A stretch of DNA of 64,000 nt, taken from the NCBI GenBank assembly GCA_002495625.1, contig DAGC01000002.1, positions 1 through 64,000 on the forward strand. The letters are read 5' to 3'. This DNA is from Methanobacterium sp. UBA375 (GTDB taxonomy: Archaea > Methanobacteriota > Methanobacteria > Methanobacteriales > Methanobacteriaceae). The notes under the pieces were generated by a model. That model had not been told where the DNA came from, ran no database searches, and saw only the letters and a program-made list of their open reading frames with translations. A program made the translations under genes and the position numbers. Of the stretch, positions 34,046 through 42,863 are shown piece by piece (positions within the stretch are counted from its first letter, which is position 1; every line of letters starts with the position of its first letter).

Positions 34046-34672
34046 TTAGAGTGCTATTCCCCTCATAAAGATGTCGGTATATTCTCCATATACTTCAAGA
34101 TCGTCTTTTATGAGGTTATCTTTGAATATTTTCACTGATAGGCTTTTGCTAAAAATAAAATTGAATAAAGTCATAGCTAATAGGTCTGGATCCAATTTCC
34201 GTATGTTTCCCTGGTTAATCTGCTCCTGGAAATATTCACTTAAGTGTCCAATTAGTTTTCTTCTAAATTGAGTGAATAAATCCATTATCTCCGGTCTTTT
34301 TCTTCCTTCTGTAGCCATCATGAAAACAAAATCCATTCTTTCATCCAGGAATTGGTTCAGGGTGATTCCAAGTGTTTTTATGCAATCTTCTACATCTGCG
34401 CTTTTTTCCATGCAGAGGATGTAGTCCAGAGTCTCCAGAGTTTCACTTTGATTTTTTTGAATAACTGTTTTTAAGAGATTTTCTTTGGATTTGAATTTCC
34501 GAAATATTGTTATTTCGTTTACTCCTGCCTTTTCAGCTATTTTAATCGTCGTTGCACCATTATACCCATTTTTTGAGAAAATTACCATGGCAGCATCTAA
34601 GATTCTCTCTTCAACCGTTTTTATGGTGGTTCCCTCGTTATGGTTATCTATGGTGCACCTATCTCCATCCAT
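34046..34672 (-). CDS. TetR family transcriptional regulator
   Basis: About 208 residues. The N-terminal TetR helix-turn-helix reads ILDAAMVIFSKNGYNGATTIKIAEKAGVNEITIFRKFKSKENLL with the usual spacing (central residues ATTIKIAEKAGV and ITIFRKFKSKENL); the rest is a helical ligand-binding domain. The start is placed at ATG 34672, because the more upstream ATG at 34699 would lie in the TATA/operator region. A near-leaderless transcript is likely. A 16-bp inverted repeat at 34678-34693 is the probable autoregulatory operator. It is the first gene of the operon with the two radical-SAM enzymes. Confidence 0.85.
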   Translation of the reverse strand: MDGDRCTIDNHNEGTTIKTVEERILDAAMVIFSKNGYNGATTIKIAEKAGVNEITIFRKFKSKENLLKTVIQKNQSETLETLDYILCMEKSADVEDCIKTLGITLNQFLDERMDFVFMMATEGRKRPEIMDLFTQFRRKLIGHLSEYFQEQINQGNIRKLDPDLLAMTLFNFIFSKSLSVKIFKDNLIKDDLEVYGEYTDIFMRGIAL

Positions 34673-34677
34673 GCTTA

Positions 34678-34693
34678 GTAAGTATGTACTTGC
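34678..34693 (-). promoter_or_regulatory. Candidate TetR operator of the radical-SAM operon
   Basis: GTAAGTATGTACTTGC is an inverted repeat (GTAAGTA and TACTTGC, one mismatch) with a 2-bp centre. On the minus strand a TATA-like ATTTATATG lies just upstream (34697-34706), so a bound regulator would cover the transcription start. Confidence 0.6.
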
Positions 34694-34824
34694 TTGCATA
34701 TAAATATTTCTGATGTTGAAGATTACCGGAATCTATCGGTGAAATTAACCATAAAACTAAAAGACCGGATAATTAAATACTAAATAACATAATAATATTA
34801 GCAATAAAATTTTAGAGGATTAAA

Positions 34825-35529
34825 TTGAAAATTCTAAATGAAATAAATGATAGCAGTAAACTCCCTATAAATTGTTCTATAGATACCATTATGGGTGGAG
34901 GAGTGGAAAAGGGATGTTTAACCCAATTTTACGGTCCTCCCGGAACAGGTAAAACAAATATAGCCCTGAACCTAATGGTCCAATGTGTTAAAGAGGGAAA
35001 AAAAGCCATATTTATAGATACAGAAGGAGGATTATCAATTGAACGGTTCAAACAAATAACTGGAGATGAATTTGATAGAATAGCCAGTAATGTAATGATA
35101 TTTGAACCAAAAACCTTCCAGGAGCAGGATGAAGTTTTAAGGAAGGTGGAAAACCTCCTGGAATCTGAAAGAGATGTTGATCTGGTGATCCTTGACTCTG
35201 CAGTAGCCCTTTACCGGCTTAAAGAGGGTGATTTATCCCAGATGAACCGGGAACTAGGCCACCAAATGGGACTCCTCTCCAGGATAGCCAGAAAACACCA
35301 TATCGCAGTGGTGATAACCAACCAGATCTATCCGATTTTTGGAGATGATGGAGACACTGGATTGGTAGCGCCTGTAGGTGGAACCATATTAAAGTATTGG
35401 AGCAAGATCATGGTGGAACTCACCCGGGGAGATGCCAACGGCGAGCGTTATGCTATTTTAAAGCGTCATAGAAGTCGGCCTGAAGGTCTTAAGGCCCGTT
35501 TCAAAATAGTAAATGAAGGACTTTTATGA
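34825..35529 (+). CDS. radB: DNA repair and recombination protein RadB
   Basis: 234-residue RecA-family ATPase without the N-terminal HhH domain of RadA, as expected for RadB. Walker A is GPPGTGKT, Walker B is LVILDSAVALYR, and VVITNQIYPIFG matches the loop 2 region. The C-terminal segment with the RHRSRPEG stretch is typical. RadB assists RadA-mediated recombination in euryarchaea. The start is TTG, with AGAGGA at a good distance. It is divergent from the TetR operon. Confidence 0.93.
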   Translation: MKILNEINDSSKLPINCSIDTIMGGGVEKGCLTQFYGPPGTGKTNIALNLMVQCVKEGKKAIFIDTEGGLSIERFKQITGDEFDRIASNVMIFEPKTFQEQDEVLRKVENLLESERDVDLVILDSAVALYRLKEGDLSQMNRELGHQMGLLSRIARKHHIAVVITNQIYPIFGDDGDTGLVAPVGGTILKYWSKIMVELTRGDANGERYAILKRHRSRPEGLKARFKIVNEGLL

Positions 35530-35658
35530 GGTAATAAAGAGTAAATTTTAAATTAAGTGGTGATTAAAAATAGGAATAATTTACCATTGAAATTAAAATC
35601 GGTTCATTAACTTCCTGTTGCTGATTTTATTTGTTTAACAAGTTACGTTGTGATAACT

Positions 35659-36822
35659 ATGATTTCACGGAAAAAGTATGCTAGAGAGGCAAAGAGCGTA
35701 CCAAAGGGCTTTGATAGTCCGAACGACTTTTTTAATTACGTATATAATGACCAGGATATGATCTGGATGGGCCAGAACACCAACCATCTTCATGATAAAG
35801 ATGGTATAATGGAGGCCATGCTCAGCAGTATAAAAAAGGGTGACTATGCCAAGTATCCCCCACCAGAAGGATTCCCTGAACTGAAAGACCTGATCCAGGA
35901 AGACCTGGGACTCACCCATGGTTTCGATTCCCTGATAACAGCGGGAGGTACAGAATCGCTCTACCTGGCCTGTAATAACGTACTGGAACCTGAAAACAAC
36001 ACCTTAACATGTGATCCCGGATACCTGATCATCGATAATTTCTCCAGCAGATTCGGGGAAGTTAGATCGATACCCATCTACAACGAGGAATGTGGATACA
36101 AGCTCACACCACAACTCGCCCGGGAGAATCTGGATGAGAACACCAAACTCATACTACTCATCGACCCGCTAAACCCACTGGGAACCTCCTACACCAAGGA
36201 AGAGATAAAGGAGTTCGCAGAAATAGCAGAAGAAAATGACATCTACCTGCTTCATGATATCACCTACCGAGATTTTGCAAGGGATCACTGCCTCGCAGCC
36301 AAGCGCGTACCAGAACACGCCATCACCATATACAGCTTCTCCAAAATATATGGAATGGCCGGCCTAAGAATTGGGGCCATGATCGCCAGCCCAGACATCA
36401 TAAACTCCGTCCGCACCATCCTGATAAACGATTTAGGAACCAACGTGGTGGCCCAGAAAGGAGCCATAGCCGCGGTGAACTCCAAATACGAATGGCTGGA
36501 CCGGATCAAAGAAACCACCAGGTCCAACCAGAAATACATCAAACAAGCAGTAGACCAGGTAGAAGGAGCATATTTACCAGTCTACCCATCAGACGCCAAC
36601 ATGATGGTCATAGACCTCTACGAAACCGGTGTAAAACCACCAGAACTCGCAGACTACCTTCTAGAGAGAGGGATATTTGCCAGGGAAGGAACCTACACCA
36701 GTAAGCTATTTGGGCACCGTTACCTGCGTGTTAGCTACTCTATCCCTACTGAGCATGTGAAATACTTTACCGAGTGCTTTTTAGAGGGGATGGATGCGTT
36801 GATGGAAAATAAGGATCTTTAA
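35659..36822 (+). CDS. PLP-dependent class I/II aminotransferase
   Basis: 387 residues of fold-type I aminotransferases. Landmarks are TAGGTESLYLA (phosphate-binding loop), IDPLNPLGTSYT (substrate and PLP-binding Asn), HDITYRDFA (PLP Asp/Tyr), YSFSKIYGMAGLRIG with the Schiff-base Lys, and the late RVSYSIP with the carboxylate Arg. The exact amino acid is not decidable; aspartate, alanine or histidinol-phosphate type are possible. The start is ATG 35659 after GTTGTGATAACT. A T-tract begins right after the stop and probably terminates transcription. Confidence 0.87.
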   Translation: MISRKKYAREAKSVPKGFDSPNDFFNYVYNDQDMIWMGQNTNHLHDKDGIMEAMLSSIKKGDYAKYPPPEGFPELKDLIQEDLGLTHGFDSLITAGGTESLYLACNNVLEPENNTLTCDPGYLIIDNFSSRFGEVRSIPIYNEECGYKLTPQLARENLDENTKLILLIDPLNPLGTSYTKEEIKEFAEIAEENDIYLLHDITYRDFARDHCLAAKRVPEHAITIYSFSKIYGMAGLRIGAMIASPDIINSVRTILINDLGTNVVAQKGAIAAVNSKYEWLDRIKETTRSNQKYIKQAVDQVEGAYLPVYPSDANMMVIDLYETGVKPPELADYLLERGIFAREGTYTSKLFGHRYLRVSYSIPTEHVKYFTECFLEGMDALMENKDL

Positions 36823-37006
36823 TTTTTTTCTTTCTTTTATTAAATAAGGTATTATACTGCTTTTTTATTGAATAACCACTCTGTTTTTATTTTTTATTGA
36901 ATAATCGTTCAATTATTAGAGAAAAATTGTTTTTATCACCATTCTCTATTTTTTTCATAAAATTATGATGGTTAATTATGAAATCAAATTTTCAGGAGGA
37001 GATATT

Positions 37007-37114
37007 TTGGATATTAGTATTTTGGCGATTATAGAAATTGTAGCATTTGTTGCGATAATTCCTTTGATGTATTTAATTAGATATTTGGTTATAGAGAAAA
37101 AAGAAAGCAGATAG
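37007..37114 (+). CDS. Small single-span membrane protein (35 aa)
   Basis: A 35-residue frame starts at TTG, 5 bases after CAGGAGGAG, one of the strongest ribosome binding sites in the window. The protein begins MDISILAII, continues as one unbroken hydrophobic span of about 25 residues, and ends with a charged EKKESR tail. It resembles small regulatory membrane proteins that bind transporters. It lies 84 bp upstream of the calcium/sodium exchanger gene on the same strand, a plausible partner (inference). Confidence 0.65.
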   Translation: MDISILAIIEIVAFVAIIPLMYLIRYLVIEKKESR

Positions 37115-37198
37115 CTGTTTTTTTTAATTTTCTTATTTTATTTTAAACTTATGATGGTTCAGTTGAAGCAAGTTTTTCTGTAAACTGGTGAATATTAT

Positions 37199-38188
37199 AT
37201 GATCTTTTTATTTCCATTAATTGCATTGCTCGTCATTGCATTATTAATTGTGATAAAATCAGCAGATATATTCGTAGATAACCTGGTAGAAATAGGTTCT
37301 TTAGTTGGAATATCCCAGATAATACTCGGTGTCACCGCGTCGGCTATAGGCACGTCGCTACCAGAATTTGGTTCTGCAATAATAGCCACCCTCAGTGGTA
37401 GTGCAGATATTGGGGTGGGATGTGTAATTGGATCAAATATTTGGAATATTGCCGGGATACTCGGTATATCAGCCACCTTTGCCGGTGTCATTAAAACCAA
37501 TCCCCAAGGATTATCTCGAGATGGGATAGTGACACTTGCAACTGCGTTGATCCTGCTGGTTTTCATGTTTTTTGGAGATATTGGTAAATTAGCAGCTGTT
37601 GTTTTCATAGTTGTCTATGCATTCTACCTTAGAACCCTGATAAAATCACAAAATCAAGAAGCAGTAATTGGGATAGAAACTCATAAAAATGGAGCACCAG
37701 CTAATGAAGGTTCATTTCTATCTAAACTTAAGTCAATTAGTCCAAAAACCTATGTATGGACTATAATTGGACTTATAGGGTTAATTGTAGGGTGTAGACT
37801 ACTAATTTATAGCGGGGTTGAACTAGGAAGAACCTTAGGCATTCCTGAAATGATTATGGGACTCTTTACCTTAGCAATTGGAACAAGTATACCTGAACTT
37901 GTTGTAACCTTCCAATCTGCCATGAAGGGATTGCATGATCTATCGATAGGAACGGTACTGGGAAGTAATACGTTCAATATCATGATCGGAATAGGAGTAC
38001 CTGCACTCATCATGAACATTCCTGTGGAGCCTCTTTCACTGACCTTTGATGCTCCAGCGATGATTTTTGTCACGGTCCTGGTCCTTTTACTTATAAAAAG
38101 GGGTAATAAACTCACCAGAATTGATGGTATCATATTGATGGCAACTTACATTTCCTATGCAGTTATAAGGATTGGAATTTTAGGGTGA
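37199..38188 (+). CDS. Calcium/sodium antiporter (CaCA family)
   Basis: 329 residues with two inverted halves of about five helices. Each carries the alpha-repeat of Na+/Ca2+ exchangers: GVTASAIGTSLPEFGSAI in the first half and GLFTLAIGTSIPELVVTF in the second, with the ion-binding Glu in each. GSNIWNIAGILG and GSNTFNIMIGIG pair in the same way. It exports Ca2+ in exchange for Na+ or H+. There is no strong ribosome binding site before the ATG. The UspA gene follows after 4 bp. Confidence 0.9.
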   Translation: MIFLFPLIALLVIALLIVIKSADIFVDNLVEIGSLVGISQIILGVTASAIGTSLPEFGSAIIATLSGSADIGVGCVIGSNIWNIAGILGISATFAGVIKTNPQGLSRDGIVTLATALILLVFMFFGDIGKLAAVVFIVVYAFYLRTLIKSQNQEAVIGIETHKNGAPANEGSFLSKLKSISPKTYVWTIIGLIGLIVGCRLLIYSGVELGRTLGIPEMIMGLFTLAIGTSIPELVVTFQSAMKGLHDLSIGTVLGSNTFNIMIGIGVPALIMNIPVEPLSLTFDAPAMIFVTVLVLLLIKRGNKLTRIDGIILMATYISYAVIRIGILG

Positions 38189-38192
38189 AAAA

Positions 38193-38618
38193 ATGTATAA
38201 GAAGGTATTGGTAACCAGTAATGGTGAATATTTAAGTCAAATAGTGGAACATTCTCTGGAGATCATCAGCAGGAGGGGAATAGAAGTTATTGGTCTCTAC
38301 GTGGTGGATAATTCCTTCTCTCCTTTGATTTCTAAAAAGGTCAAGCAGATGATTCTAGATGAACTTAAAATTAAAGGAAAAGAGACTTTAGACTTAATGG
38401 AGAAAGAATTTAGGTTTTCAGCCAGTAAGATTAAATTTAGCCCCATGCTTATTGAAGGTAATCCTGCTTCGGAAATTATTAAAACAGCTCACAATGAAGA
38501 TGTTGATATTATAGTTATAGGTACCGGTAAAAATAAAATAGACAAGTATCTGCTGGGTAGTGTTTCTGAAAAAGTTGTTCATGCTTCTCCCTGTTCAATC
38601 CTGCTGGTAAGAGTATAA
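38193..38618 (+). CDS. Universal stress protein (UspA) family
   Basis: 141-residue alpha/beta protein with the UspA ATP-binding signature G-x2-G-x9-G-S, seen as GTGKNKIDKYLLGSVSEKV, and a typical C-terminal strand SPCSILLVRV. Small UspA proteins often regulate transporters, and this one is co-transcribed with the exchanger (4-bp gap), which supports a link. Ligand binding is inferred from the motif. Confidence 0.9.
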   Translation: MYKKVLVTSNGEYLSQIVEHSLEIISRRGIEVIGLYVVDNSFSPLISKKVKQMILDELKIKGKETLDLMEKEFRFSASKIKFSPMLIEGNPASEIIKTAHNEDVDIIVIGTGKNKIDKYLLGSVSEKVVHASPCSILLVRV

Positions 38619-38770
38619 CTGTGAATAAACTAGGTTATTTAAGTATAGAAAAAATCATTTTTCATACTTTTATAGTATTTAGGGCATAAAAATATGATGG
38701 TTAAATATGAAACATCAAATATAATCTGTATATTCGAATGGGAATATCAAATTTTAAATCTGGTAATTAA

Positions 38771-39223
38771 ATGAATAATAAAGTGACAGCTATAAAATAC
38801 TGCAAATGGTGTGGAGATCCATTTGAAGTTAGATCACCCAATCAAAAGTACTGTTCTTCATCAAAAAGTAATTGTAGCATGGAAGCTAAACGTGAAAGTT
38901 GGCGTAAAGCTGCAGATAAATATAGAAAGAAATATAAAAACGTTTTACAAATATCTCAAGTATATAAAACAGGCACAGGGTTTTTAGGAAGCACACCTTA
39001 TGAAGATTTTGATAAAGAGTATGCTGCTTTAGTTAAAGAAAAAAAGAGATTGAGATTAAATGGATTAATATTTGTGTTAAGTCCTTTGATCCAATATATC
39101 TTTAGACCCTTAATGGAATCTCCGGTAAATCGTAGTATTTTCTCCTCTTTTGAGGTTATTCCCCTCTTATTAGTTTTCGTGTTGTTTGTAGGGTTTGTTG
39201 CTTTTGGAATATGCTATAACTAA
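38771..39223 (+). CDS. Zinc-ribbon protein with two C-terminal membrane segments
   Basis: 150 residues. The N-terminal 35 residues have CKWCGDPFEVRSPNQKYCS followed by another Cys, a treble-clef-like zinc motif also seen in phage and archaeal small proteins. A basic, helical linker (RKAADKYRKKYKN) follows, and two hydrophobic spans make up the C-terminus. I do not recognise a named family. It may tether a nucleic-acid or protein-binding zinc finger to the membrane. It stands alone between uspA and the metallophosphoesterase gene. Confidence 0.65.
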   Translation: MNNKVTAIKYCKWCGDPFEVRSPNQKYCSSSKSNCSMEAKRESWRKAADKYRKKYKNVLQISQVYKTGTGFLGSTPYEDFDKEYAALVKEKKRLRLNGLIFVLSPLIQYIFRPLMESPVNRSIFSSFEVIPLLLVFVLFVGFVAFGICYN

Positions 39224-39313
39224 TTATTAGTTTCTATACCATTTGGTCAGCCAGGTATTTAAAGTTAGTAAATTGTAACATTTAAGTAGTTGAATCGACC
39301 ATATAATAAAGTG

Positions 39314-40072
39314 ATGATTCTTGCTGTGTCAGACTGGCATCTAGGTTACAAGCGGTGCAACCTAGATGCAATTATGGATTTTTTAGACCACTATCAAAAT
39401 ACTGAAATAGAACACTTCATTCTCTTAGGGGACATCTACGATTTCTGGAGACGTAACAACGCCGACTTAATAGAAGAAAATGATGAAATAATGGCAAAAT
39501 TGAACGATTTAAAGGCAAAAAATATTTACTACGTTGCTGGGAATCATGACTATTATATTTTAGACTTAAACAAGAAATATAACCACGGATATGAGGGAAT
39601 AATTAGTAAATATCTGCGACTGGAGGATGGAGGAGAGAGCTTCTTTTTCATCCATGGATACGAGATGGAAGCCATTTTATGGGAATTTTCCGCAAGCCTT
39701 CAGATGTACGAACAATTCAGCAAAGAAATGTGCTACAATAAAGACGAAACTGGAGGATTTTTAAGTAAAATCTGGGATATAAAACAATACTTCGGTAAAA
39801 AACGCAGATTCGTTAAGGATATGAATAAATTACCCCATAAAAGGGAAATAGAAAAAGTAGATGAATTCGCCCTTACCACCGGAAAATATGCTTTATTAGG
39901 TATGAAGCCACACGAAACACTCATTTTTGGACATACACACCGACCATTTATAAATGAAGCCAAAAAAGTAGCTAACACAGGCTCATGGATCGATGAACTA
40001 CCCAAAGAAGAGCAAAACAGCTACATCGAAATTGACGATGGGAAAATGGAACTTAAATTCTTTAAAAACTAG
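39314..40072 (+). CDS. Metallophosphoesterase (calcineurin-like)
   Basis: About 252 residues. Metallophosphoesterase motifs are in order: SDWHLG (DxH), LGDIYDFW (GDxxD), AGNHDYY (GNHD), FIHGYE and FGHTHRPF (GHxH). The pattern GDIYDFWRR resembles LpxH-like UDP-sugar or lipid phosphatases, but archaea lack lipid A, so the substrate is unknown. The start is uncertain: ATG 39314 is the typical position for the family, while a TTG eight codons upstream is also open. Its stop lies 3 bp from the convergent ABCE1 gene. Confidence 0.85.
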   Translation: MILAVSDWHLGYKRCNLDAIMDFLDHYQNTEIEHFILLGDIYDFWRRNNADLIEENDEIMAKLNDLKAKNIYYVAGNHDYYILDLNKKYNHGYEGIISKYLRLEDGGESFFFIHGYEMEAILWEFSASLQMYEQFSKEMCYNKDETGGFLSKIWDIKQYFGKKRRFVKDMNKLPHKREIEKVDEFALTTGKYALLGMKPHETLIFGHTHRPFINEAKKVANTGSWIDELPKEEQNSYIEIDDGKMELKFFKN

Positions 40073-40075
40073 TTT

Positions 40076-41851
40076 TCAACTATCCAAATAATAATACTCG
40101 CCCTTCTCCTTCTGCTCTCGATCAAGATAGCTTCCAGTCTTATTTACCCTGGGCCGTTTGGTTTCCTTATCCCGGCGGAAGGTGATACCCACATTGGATA
40201 GGAAGCGGTTCATGGCTGATCGCAGATTCATTGGTGCGCTGGCATGTCCTTCCACCCCGGGTTCACCATAGAATACCATGGCCCGGTCGGAGATGTAATC
40301 GATGAAGACGATGTCGTGGTCCAGGATTATAGATGCGCAGTTACGGCTTTCAACCACTCTTTTTATTGCCTTTGCTGCTCTTAGCCTTTGTTCCACATCT
40401 AAAAAGGCGGTGGGTTCGTCGAAAAGGTAGATATCTGCTTCCTGGGCCAGGGTTAAAGCCACTGAGACCCTCTGGAGTTCCCCACCACTCAGTTCCTGGA
40501 CTTCCTTATCCATCAACTCCTCCAGGGAGAAAGGACGGATTATCTCGGTTTTAAAGAGGTTAGTCCCGTAATTAGGGGCGGTGGTTATAAGGAGTTCCTG
40601 CACTGTACCGGAGAAATCAGAGGCCAGGTACTGAGGTTTATAGGATACTTTGACCTTTTTATTGATTTTCCCTGAGTCTGGTTTGGTCACACCGGCGAGC
40701 ATCTTGGCGTAGGTGGTTTTACCGATACCGTTGGGTCCGAAGGCGGTGATGATTTCATCGTGATGCACTATACCGCTTTCCACATTTAATGAAAATTCTT
40801 TATAGGATTTTTTAAGATCACTGTACTCAGTAAGTTCCTCGGTGTCCACTTCACTCGAGGGGGGTCTTACCTCGAAGACTATGGGTTGCTTACGGAATCT
40901 GACGTTCTCTTCCTTTAAGAAACCGTTGATATAAGTGTTTATCCCCACACGAACTCCTCGCAGTTGTGAAACAACACCGTAAGCTCCTGGTTCTCCATAG
41001 AGTATATGTACGTAGTCGGATATGGCGTCCAGGGCAGCCAGGTCGTGTTCGATGACCATGACAGCTTTACCAATCTCCGCGAGTTCCCGGATAACCTTAA
41101 CTGCATTCAGTCTCTGATACACATCCAGCCAGCTGGTCGGTTCGTCGAAGTAGTAGAAATCAGCTTCCCTGAGTACTGCTGCAGCTATAGCCACCCGCTG
41201 CAACTCTCCCCCACTCAGATTTTTGATGTTCCGGTCCATGATGGGTTTAAGTTCCAGGATATCAGTGACACCATCTAAAGCATCTCTTTCATTAACTCCC
41301 TGGAGCAGGTCATTGACTGAGCCTTTAACGAATCTTGGTAGGAGATCAACCATCTGTGGCTTGTGCACCACCTTAATTTCTCCCTGGGATAATCTGGTGA
41401 AGTAACTCTGCATCTGTGAGCCCTTGAAGAAGTTTATTATATCCTCCCAGGAGATCTCTTCCCCGAAATTTCCCAGGTTGGGCTTCAGTTCACCGGAGAG
41501 TATTCGGATTATGGTGGACTTACCGATCCCGTTGGGTCCGAGCATTCCCACCACAGCTTCTTCTCTGATAGTGGGCAGTCCAAATAATTCGAACATGTTC
41601 TGCCCGTAACGGTGGATGGGCTCATCCAGAGCCTCCGGCAGGTTGATTATGCTCACCGCCTGGAAAGGGCAGCGGTTGGTACATATACCACAACCCTGGC
41701 AAAGTTCCTCGGATATTAGGGGTTTCTTGGTTTTAGGGTCGATGGTGATGGTGTCTTCTTCCATGCGGACTCCGGGGCAGTATTCTATGCACACGTAGTT
41801 GCATTTCTTGGGCTGACAACGATCACGATCCAATATTGATATTCTAGTCAA
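40076..41851 (-). CDS. Ribosome recycling ATPase ABCE1 (Rli1)
   Basis: 591 residues. The N-terminal ferredoxin-like domain has CNYVCIEYCPG and CQGCGICTNRCP for two [4Fe-4S] clusters. Two ABC ATPase domains follow, with Walker A GPNGIGKST and GPNGIGKTT, signatures LSGGELQRVAIA and LSGGELQRVSVA, and a hinge between. It splits ribosomes after termination. The length is normal. The start is TTG, 5 bases after GGTGATG. It is monocistronic and convergent with the metallophosphoesterase. Confidence 0.96.
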   Translation of the reverse strand: MTRISILDRDRCQPKKCNYVCIEYCPGVRMEEDTITIDPKTKKPLISEELCQGCGICTNRCPFQAVSIINLPEALDEPIHRYGQNMFELFGLPTIREEAVVGMLGPNGIGKSTIIRILSGELKPNLGNFGEEISWEDIINFFKGSQMQSYFTRLSQGEIKVVHKPQMVDLLPRFVKGSVNDLLQGVNERDALDGVTDILELKPIMDRNIKNLSGGELQRVAIAAAVLREADFYYFDEPTSWLDVYQRLNAVKVIRELAEIGKAVMVIEHDLAALDAISDYVHILYGEPGAYGVVSQLRGVRVGINTYINGFLKEENVRFRKQPIVFEVRPPSSEVDTEELTEYSDLKKSYKEFSLNVESGIVHHDEIITAFGPNGIGKTTYAKMLAGVTKPDSGKINKKVKVSYKPQYLASDFSGTVQELLITTAPNYGTNLFKTEIIRPFSLEELMDKEVQELSGGELQRVSVALTLAQEADIYLFDEPTAFLDVEQRLRAAKAIKRVVESRNCASIILDHDIVFIDYISDRAMVFYGEPGVEGHASAPMNLRSAMNRFLSNVGITFRRDKETKRPRVNKTGSYLDREQKEKGEYYYLDS

Positions 41852-42009
41852 AATTCATCACCAAAATAAGTGTAAAATAATCATTAAAATTATTTGGTGG
41901 TTCTATTATAAAAACCAATTTATCATTTATTAATTGAAATGAAAAATTATTATCTTGAAAAGAAGATATATAGAAGCTGGATTTGTTTAAAAAATGGGAG
42001 AGTAAAGAG

Positions 42010-42468
42010 ATGGCTATAAAAATCACCAGCCCCGTATTCAACGAGGGAGAACCTATACCGGTAAGATACAGCTGTAACGATGTTAATGTATCCCCACCAC
42101 TCGAATGGGAGTATGTACCTGAAGGTACAGAGAGCATTGCCCTTATCTTTGATGATCCAGACGCTCCAAGTGGTACATTCGTTCACTGGGTAATATTCAA
42201 CCTGCCAGCTGATACCAGAAGTTTACCAGAACATGTGAAGGGTAGAGAGTTAATGGATGATGGTTCCAAGCATGGATTAAACAGTTATGGCCTGGTGGGG
42301 TACAATGGACCCTGCCCACCCATGGGAACCCACAGATACTACTTCAGGATCTATGCACTGGATAGTAAACTGGATCTACCGCCACTGATAGGGAAGGATG
42401 AACTGTTAAGTGCCATGGAAGGGCATATACTGGACCAGGGAGAATTAATGGGTGTATTCACCCGGTAA
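42010..42468 (+). CDS. YbhB/YbcL (PEBP, Raf kinase inhibitor-like) protein
   Basis: 152 residues of the phosphatidylethanolamine-binding fold. Family motifs are SCNDVNVSPPLEW, DDPDAPSGTFVHWV and GYNGPCPPMGTHRY, which form the anion-binding pocket. There is no signal peptide, so it is cytoplasmic. The biological role in prokaryotes is not settled. The start is at ATG 42010, 7 bases after GGGAGAG; the frame extends nine codons further upstream without support. Confidence 0.9.
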   Translation: MAIKITSPVFNEGEPIPVRYSCNDVNVSPPLEWEYVPEGTESIALIFDDPDAPSGTFVHWVIFNLPADTRSLPEHVKGRELMDDGSKHGLNSYGLVGYNGPCPPMGTHRYYFRIYALDSKLDLPPLIGKDELLSAMEGHILDQGELMGVFTR

Positions 42469-42537
42469 ATTAATTTTTGGCTTAGTTTTAAATAAAATTT
42501 TTGACTTAAGCTTCAAATAAAAAAATATTTAAAGGAT

Positions 42538-42804
42538 TCATTGCCCACTGTAGTCCAGCATCATATCATCATTCAGCTTTTTACTGGCTTTAAATTTTGC
42601 AATCTCCAGACCATCCTGTAATTCGATGCTAGCAATGAGATGATCTGCCATTAATTCCCTTACAAACTCTTTATCATCAGGGTTTTCACTGTTTGCATAC
42701 CCTATGATGGCGAATAATGATTCTTGCCATGTTTTGTATTCTTTAGTGGTTTCCAGTGCTTCTATTAGTTCCTTATCGAATTCTTTTTGATCTTCGTTAC
42801 TCAT
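42538..42804 (-). CDS. Hypothetical small acidic protein (88 aa)
   Basis: An 88-residue helical, acidic, soluble protein (for example EFDKELIEALETTKEYKTW and FVRELMADHLIASIE). I do not recognise the family. GGTGAAATT precedes the ATG. It lies downstream of the PEBP gene on the opposite strand and upstream of nothing in its own direction, so it is probably a single-gene unit. No catalytic or metal motif is visible. Confidence 0.55.
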   Translation of the reverse strand: MSNEDQKEFDKELIEALETTKEYKTWQESLFAIIGYANSENPDDKEFVRELMADHLIASIELQDGLEIAKFKASKKLNDDMMLDYSGQ

Positions 42805-42863
42805 AATTTCACCAGGTAGTACGTGTTATTCATTTTATGGATGTTATTTTTACTTTAACTATT

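Larger units (their letters stand above)
36965..38702 (+). repeat. ATGATGGTT leader motif, three dispersed copies
   Basis: TATGATGGTT followed by AAnTATGAAA-like sequence occurs at 36965, 37151 and 38694. Each copy lies 42-77 bp upstream of a gene on the same strand: the small membrane protein, the exchanger, and the zinc-ribbon membrane protein. The left flank is A-rich in each. Only the three short sites are meant; the interval between them is coding. Confidence 0.5.
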
